In this document: one piece after another, positions 13,640-17,722 of the stretch | Layout of the letters: each line of letters opens with the position of its first letter | How positions within the stretch are numbered: the first letter of the stretch is position 1 | Origin: DATKEH01 sp035546355 | GTDB taxonomy: Bacteria > Acidobacteriota > Thermoanaerobaculia > Multivoradales > JAIOJS01 | NCBI GenBank assembly: GCA_035546355.1 | Contig: DATKEH010000296.1 | Coordinates: forward strand, 1 to 17,722 | Length of the DNA stretch: 17,722 nucleotides | Direction: 5' to 3' | Notes under the pieces: model-generated | What the model was told of the DNA's origin: nothing | Databases searched by the model: none | The model's input: only the letters and a program-made list of their open reading frames with translations | Made by a program: the position numbers and the translations under genes

Positions 13640-15301
13640 TTGCCCGCCCTCTCCCGCGCTCTGCCCCACGCGCTACCGGCGAGCGCCGCGCTGTTGCTGC
13701 TGGTCTCGGCGTGGCAGCAGCCGGCACGCCACCCCTGGGTGCTCGCCGCCCTGCTCGCCTGCGCCGTCGCCGGTGCCCTCTATCGGCCCCAGGGGAGTCA
13801 GGGCCTCGGCCTCGGCGCGCTGGCGCTCCCCCTCGTCGCGGCGCTGGACGGGCCGGCGGCGACCGGGGCGCTGGCGGGCCTGGCGAGCTTCGTGGCGGGG
13901 CATTGGGGCTGGCGCGGGCGGCGAGGGGACCGGCGCATGCTGACCGCGGACCTGAGCCTGGCCGCGGTGCCCGCGGTCGCCGCCCTCGGCGCCGGCTGGG
14001 TGTGGCGTCTGAGCGGCGCCGGCGCCGCCGCGCTGGCCCCGACCGCCGCCGGCGCCGTCTACCTGGGCCTGCTGGCGGCCCTCGACGCCCTGCGCCGCCG
14101 CCTGGCGGGCGAGGCCCGCTGGCGGGGTCTGCGGGCCACCCTGGCGGCGCTGGCCGTCGAGGGCCTGGCCTGGGCGGCGGGCGCCCTGCTGCTGGTGGCC
14201 TGGCGGCAGGCCGGGCCGACGGTGGCCCTGCCGCTGCTCGCCATGCTCGCGCTGCTCGCCGCCGAGGCGGCCCGCCAGCGCCACCTGCGACAGCAGGCGG
14301 AGCGCGGCCGGCGGGCCCTCGAACAGCTGGGGCACGCCGGCAGCCGCATGGCCGGCAGCGCCGCGGAGGGAAGCGGCGAGCTGGCGGTCCACGTGCACCG
14401 CGAGTGCCGGGCGGTGGTGCCCTTCTCCTGGCTCGACTTCACCCTCCTCGGCGGCGAGGGCGCCAGCTGGAACGCCGGCCCCGACGGGGTGGTGCGGCCC
14501 GGGCCCGCCGATCCTCCGACCCACCCACCGCCGCTGCCCGGGATCCACCGCCGCGCCGGCTGGCAGCAGGTCGAGCGGACGCTGGCCGGCGGCGGCGCGC
14601 CGCTCGCCCAGCTGACGCTGTGGTGTGACCCGCGACGGCTGGGGGCGGAGTCGCTCCACCTCCTCGACCAGCTGATGCCGCAGCTGTCGGGGTCGGTGCA
14701 CCGGGCGCTGCTCGATCGCCAGGCGCGCCAGGACCCGCTCACCGGGGCGGCGCTGCGGCGGGTGCTCGACGCCCAGCTGGCGGAGGCTCTCGCCCGCTGC
14801 CAGGAGCTCGGCGGAACCCTGGCCGTGGTGCTGGCCGATCTCGACTTCTTCAAGCGCATCAACGATCGCCACGGCCACGCCGCCGGCGATCGGGCGCTGG
14901 TGGCGGTGGCGGAGGTGCTGCGCGGCGGGCTGCGCGACGGCGACCTCTGCGCCCGCTACGGCGGAGAGGAGTTCACGCTGCTGCTGGAAGGCCTCGACGG
15001 CGCCGCGGCGCTCGCCGTCGCCGAGCGGCTGCGCGACCAGGTGGAGGCCCTGCGCGTCGAAGCCGACGGGGCAGCGATCCCGTTGACCCTGTCGGCCGGG
15101 GTGGCGGCCTTTCCCGAGATCCCCTGCCGCACCCCCGCCGAGCTGCTCGCCCTCGCCGATGCGGCGCTGTACGAGGCCAAGCGCCTGGGTCGCAACTGCT
15201 GCCTGCTCTACCGCGGCCGCGGCCGCTACCGCGACGGCAAGGGGCGCTCGATCGACACCGGGGAGAGCCCGGCGCCGGCCGCGCCGACCCTCTTCGCCTG
15301 A
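13640..15301 (+). CDS. Membrane-bound diguanylate cyclase (TM region, GAF-like region, GGDEF)
   Basis: About 553 residues from TTG 13640. The N-terminal 210 residues are strongly hydrophobic with about six membrane segments (near 11-24, 32-48, 56-87, 102-122, 128-150, 170-208), followed by a short charged linker helix (211-232), a GAF-like region (about 240-375) and a C-terminal GGDEF domain. The active site is GGEEF (441-445). The product-binding I-site RxxD is present at Arg432-Asp435, five residues upstream as expected, and the metal/substrate motif DLDFFKRINDRHGHAAGD is intact. It should make c-di-GMP and be feedback-inhibited. The signal sensed is unknown. TTG 13640 was chosen because it follows GAGG by 7 bp and lies 26 bp beyond a TTGCCT/TAGCAT promoter; longer frames would run through the antisense methyltransferase gene. 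It converges on trkH with 22 bp between. Confidence 0.9.
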   Translation: MPALSRALPHALPASAALLLLVSAWQQPARHPWVLAALLACAVAGALYRPQGSQGLGLGALALPLVAALDGPAATGALAGLASFVAGHWGWRGRRGDRRMLTADLSLAAVPAVAALGAGWVWRLSGAGAAALAPTAAGAVYLGLLAALDALRRRLAGEARWRGLRATLAALAVEGLAWAAGALLLVAWRQAGPTVALPLLAMLALLAAEAARQRHLRQQAERGRRALEQLGHAGSRMAGSAAEGSGELAVHVHRECRAVVPFSWLDFTLLGGEGASWNAGPDGVVRPGPADPPTHPPPLPGIHRRAGWQQVERTLAGGGAPLAQLTLWCDPRRLGAESLHLLDQLMPQLSGSVHRALLDRQARQDPLTGAALRRVLDAQLAEALARCQELGGTLAVVLADLDFFKRINDRHGHAAGDRALVAVAEVLRGGLRDGDLCARYGGEEFTLLLEGLDGAAALAVAERLRDQVEALRVEADGAAIPLTLSAGVAAFPEIPCRTPAELLALADAALYEAKRLGRNCCLLYRGRGRYRDGKGRSIDTGESPAPAAPTLFA

Positions 15302-15323
15302 TCCTCACCGGTTCGCCCGACCC

Positions 15324-16772
15324 TCACTTGCGCCAGAAGCCGAAGGTGACCACGGCGGCGATGGCGTAGACCTCGAGGCGGCCGAGCCACATCAGGAACA
15401 CCATCAGCAGCTTCTGCAGCGCGTCGAAGTGCGCGTAGTTGCGGATCGGACCCACCGCCTCCAGCCCCGGCCCGATGTTGCCGAGGGTGGCGATCGAGGC
15501 GGTGGCGGCGGTCAACATCCCCTGGCCGCCGATGGCCAGCAGCAGGGCGCCGACTCCCCAGCTGGTCATGAACAGGATGAAGAACCCCGAGACGCTGCGC
15601 ACCACCGACTCGGGGACCGGCTTGCCGCCGAGGAAGACGCCGCGCACCAGGTTGGGAGAGAACACCAGCCGCACCTCGCGCAGCGCGAACTTGAGCCCGA
15701 TCAGCATGCGCGACACCTTCATCGAGCCGGCGGTCGAGCCGGCGCAGCCGCCGACGAACATCGCCGACACCAGCAGCATCCGCGACAGCAGCGGCCAGGT
15801 GTCGAAGTCGGCGGTGGCGAAGCCGGTGGTGGTGAGCAGCGAGGCGACCTGGAACAGCGCGTCGAGCACCGCCCGCCCCGGCTGCCGGTAGGTGCCGGAG
15901 GCCAGCAGGTCGCTGGCGATGACCGCCGCGACGACGCCGATCAGCAGCAGGTAGACGCGCAGCTCGGGGTCGCGCAGCAGCAGGCGGCCGGCCCCCCTGC
16001 GCAGCGCGTAAAAGAGCGAGAAGTTGATCCCCGCGAGCACCATGAAGACGATGACGATCGACTCCACCCACGGCGACGCGAACGCCGCCACCGAGGCGTT
16101 GTACGGCGAGAAGCCGCCCGTGGACAGGGTCGAGAAGGTGTGGGTCAGCGCGTCGTACAGGTCGAGGCCCGCCGCCATCAGCGCCACGGTCTCGGCGAGG
16201 GTGAACGACAGGTAGATCTGCCACAGCACGATGGCGGTGTCGCGCACCCGCGGGTGCAGCGCCTCGGCCGTGGGGCCGGGGACCTCGAGCTTGAACAGGA
16301 AGCGCGCGCCGGGGACGATCTCGGGCAGCAGCGCCACGAACAGCACGATGATGCCCATGCCGCCCAGCCACTGGGTGAAGCTGCGCCAGAACAGCACCGC
16401 CCGCCCCTGCCCCTCGATGTCGGTGAGCACCGAGGCGCCGGTGGTGGTGAAGCCGGAAGCGGACTCGAACAGCGCGTCGACCGGCGAGGCCAGGGTGTCG
16501 GTCCACAGGTAGGGCAGGGCGCCGAACAGCGAGGCCAGCGCCCAGCCGCCGACGACGATGAGGATCCCCTCGCGGCGGAACAGCTCGCCGCCGCCGCGGC
16601 CGAGCAGCGCGAACAGCCCGCCCACGGCCGCGGTCGTCAGGCTGGCGAGCAGGAAGGCGAGGGCATCCTCGCGCTCGCCGTAGACCATCCCGCACAGGGC
16701 GGGCAGCGCCTCGGCGAGGGCGAGGATCAGCAGCAGGCGCCCGAGGATCCGCAGCACCGGCCGGAGGTTCAT
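15324..16772 (-). CDS. trkH: TrkH family potassium uptake membrane subunit
   Basis: A 482-residue inner-membrane protein, typical for TrkH (about 480). It is the ion-conducting subunit of the Trk K+ uptake system. It shows the four M1-P-M2 repeats, each with a selectivity-filter loop carrying the needed glycine: TTTGAS (109-114), STGGF (217-221), TTTGF (314-318) and TLGNIGPG (429-436). The conserved intramembrane segment FVGGCAGSTAGSMKV (339-353) and the end segment LGRLEVYA (463-470) are intact. ATG 16772 overlaps the trkA stop by 4 bp (ATGA), so the two are translationally coupled and made in linked amounts. Longer upstream starts would run inside trkA in another frame and were rejected. 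Confidence 0.96.
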   Translation of the reverse strand: MNLRPVLRILGRLLLILALAEALPALCGMVYGEREDALAFLLASLTTAAVGGLFALLGRGGGELFRREGILIVVGGWALASLFGALPYLWTDTLASPVDALFESASGFTTTGASVLTDIEGQGRAVLFWRSFTQWLGGMGIIVLFVALLPEIVPGARFLFKLEVPGPTAEALHPRVRDTAIVLWQIYLSFTLAETVALMAAGLDLYDALTHTFSTLSTGGFSPYNASVAAFASPWVESIVIVFMVLAGINFSLFYALRRGAGRLLLRDPELRVYLLLIGVVAAVIASDLLASGTYRQPGRAVLDALFQVASLLTTTGFATADFDTWPLLSRMLLVSAMFVGGCAGSTAGSMKVSRMLIGLKFALREVRLVFSPNLVRGVFLGGKPVPESVVRSVSGFFILFMTSWGVGALLLAIGGQGMLTAATASIATLGNIGPGLEAVGPIRNYAHFDALQKLLMVFLMWLGRLEVYAIAAVVTFGFWRK

Positions 16773-17722
16773 GCCTCGCGACCCGGGAACAGCAGGCGCA
16801 CGGTGTCGATCTCCTCCTCGCGCACGAACAGGATCACCGTGTCCCCCACCTCCAGCCGATCCTTGCCGCGGGGGACGAACACGCGCTCCCCCCGCACCAC
16901 CGCCCCGACGATCAGCCCGCGCGGCGGGTTGATGTCGGCGAGAGTCACGCCGGCGGTGGGGCTCGCCGGGGCGATGCGGCGCTCCAGCACCACCGCCCCC
17001 TGACGCAGCGAGACGATGGCCGGGTTGTAGCCGCTCTCGATGTAGTCCTGGATCCGCTCGTAGGCGAGGGCGCGCGGCGACACCACCTGCATCAGCCCCA
17101 GCCGCCGCCACAGCCGCAGCGTCTCGGTGCGCTCGACCAGAGCGATGACCTGCGGCACACCGAGCTCCTGGGCCAGCAGGGTCGCCATCAGGTTGCGCTC
17201 GTCCTGGCCCGCCAGCGCCACGAAGGTGCGGGCGTGCCCGATGCGCTCGGCGCGCAGGAACGCCAGGTCGGTGGCGTCGCCGTGCAGCACCTGGTAGCGC
17301 GGGAACCGCGCCGCCAGCTCCTGGGCCCGCACCCGGTTGGCCTCGACGATCTTGACCTCGACGTCCCAGCTCTCGAGCGCCTGGGCCACCGTCGACCCGG
17401 TCTCGCCGCCGCCGGCGATGACCACGGTCCCCAAGGCCTGCGGGCGGGCGACCAGCACCCGCTCCATCGCCGGCATCACCTCGGCCTGGGCGAGCACCAT
17501 GGCGTCGTCCCCGGCCCGGGCACGGTCGGTGCCTCCGGGGACGACGATCTCGTCGCCGCGGAAGAACGCCACCACCAGGCTCCCCGCCGGCAGGTCGATC
17601 TCGGCGAGCGGCTTCGTGGTCAGCACCGAGCCGGCGTCGACGTGCACCTTCTTGACCTGCACCTTGCCGCCGGCGAGGTACTCCACCGCCACGGTGTCGA
17701 GGCCGCGGACGTGGTTGAGGAT
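16769..17722 (-). CDS. trkA: TrkA potassium uptake regulatory subunit (5' end outside window)
   Basis: 317 residues are visible and the frame is open through the window edge, so the N-terminal RCK_N domain is missing from view (full TrkA is about 450 residues). Visible order: end of the first half with an RCK_C domain (about 1-80; KPLAEIDLPAGSLVVAFFRGDEIVVPGG), second RCK_N Rossmann domain (about 97-225) with the nucleotide-binding IAGGGETGS (102-110) and Glu127 at the end of strand 2, and a second RCK_C (about 245-315; TLADINPPRGLIVGAVVRGERVFVPRGKDRLEVGD). TrkA is a cytosolic ring that binds NAD(H) or ATP/ADP and gates TrkH. It overlaps trkH by 4 bp. A GTG ten codons inside the window is not the real start, because conserved sequence continues upstream of it. 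Confidence 0.94.
   Translation of the reverse strand: MLNHVRGLDTVAVEYLAGGKVQVKKVHVDAGSVLTTKPLAEIDLPAGSLVVAFFRGDEIVVPGGTDRARAGDDAMVLAQAEVMPAMERVLVARPQALGTVVIAGGGETGSTVAQALESWDVEVKIVEANRVRAQELAARFPRYQVLHGDATDLAFLRAERIGHARTFVALAGQDERNLMATLLAQELGVPQVIALVERTETLRLWRRLGLMQVVSPRALAYERIQDYIESGYNPAIVSLRQGAVVLERRIAPASPTAGVTLADINPPRGLIVGAVVRGERVFVPRGKDRLEVGDTVILFVREEEIDTVRLLFPGREA

Noticed and set aside
15159..17003. 614-residue plus-strand frame antisense to trkH/trkA, rich in Gln/His/Arg/Glu
   Set aside because: This composition is what the antisense of GC-rich hydrophobic coding sequence gives; trkH and trkA motifs are all intact on the minus strand.
16772..17111. Longer trkH start inside trkA
   Set aside because: The extra residues are Ala/Arg/Gly-rich shadow sequence; ATG 16772 overlaps the trkA stop by 4 bp and begins a normal TrkH.

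Overview
This is a GC-rich (roughly 70% or more by eye) bacterial chromosome segment with almost no non-coding space. It carries 17 protein genes. Two are cut by the window edges (1-279 and 16769-17722), and no RNA gene, CRISPR array or insertion sequence was seen. The gene set suggests a high-GC Gram-negative lineage of the Acidobacteriota or Myxococcota kind: Myxococcus-type MglA/MglB, a GlmR-GlmU-GlmS run, a secreted DUF885 protein, several GTG/TTG starts and apparent leaderless promoters. I lean weakly towards Acidobacteriota. No mobile element or composition break was seen, so this looks like core chromosome.

Layout. On the left, the tail of a PRC-barrel gene ends in a strong Rho-independent terminator (306-335), followed by a secreted DUF885 metallohydrolase gene (377-2194, +). 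A long minus-strand run follows, from 10547 down to 2217: FGGY kinase, mglB, mglA, an HTH/TPR protein, yvcK/glmR, glmU, glmS and a dimethylarginine dimethylaminohydrolase (DDAH). From mglA to DDAH the genes are separated by 25 bp or less or overlap, so they probably form one operon. A plus-strand block (10575-12853) encodes a DUF2318-like membrane protein, a glycerophosphodiester phosphodiesterase and a P1/S58 N-terminal-nucleophile peptidase. A methyltransferase gene (minus) and a membrane diguanylate cyclase gene (plus) diverge from one compact bidirectional promoter near 13608. The right end holds trkA-trkH (minus), overlapping by 4 bp.

How the genes work together. GlmS and GlmU make UDP-GlcNAc. 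YvcK (GlmR in Bacillus) senses UDP-GlcNAc and stimulates GlmS there, so yvcK-glmU-glmS is a coherent cell-envelope precursor module. Directly upstream, in the same orientation, lies a complete MglA/MglB polarity switch, joined to the envelope module by an unusual HTH/TPR gene whose 3' end overlaps yvcK by about 70 bp. This physical coupling of a polarity GTPase to UDP-GlcNAc control is the most interesting arrangement here. The FGGY kinase and the phosphodiesterase may both feed glycerol-3-phosphate metabolism, although the kinase has lost two expected glycerol contacts. TrkA/TrkH form a potassium uptake system.

Regulation. Several genes lack a Shine-Dalgarno sequence and instead have a TANNNT hexamer 6-9 bp before the start codon, the signature of leaderless transcripts. 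No wholly unknown system was identified. The best leads are the polarity/UDP-GlcNAc operon, the leaderless and overlapping divergent promoters, the cysteine-poor DUF2318 protein and the altered kinase active site.
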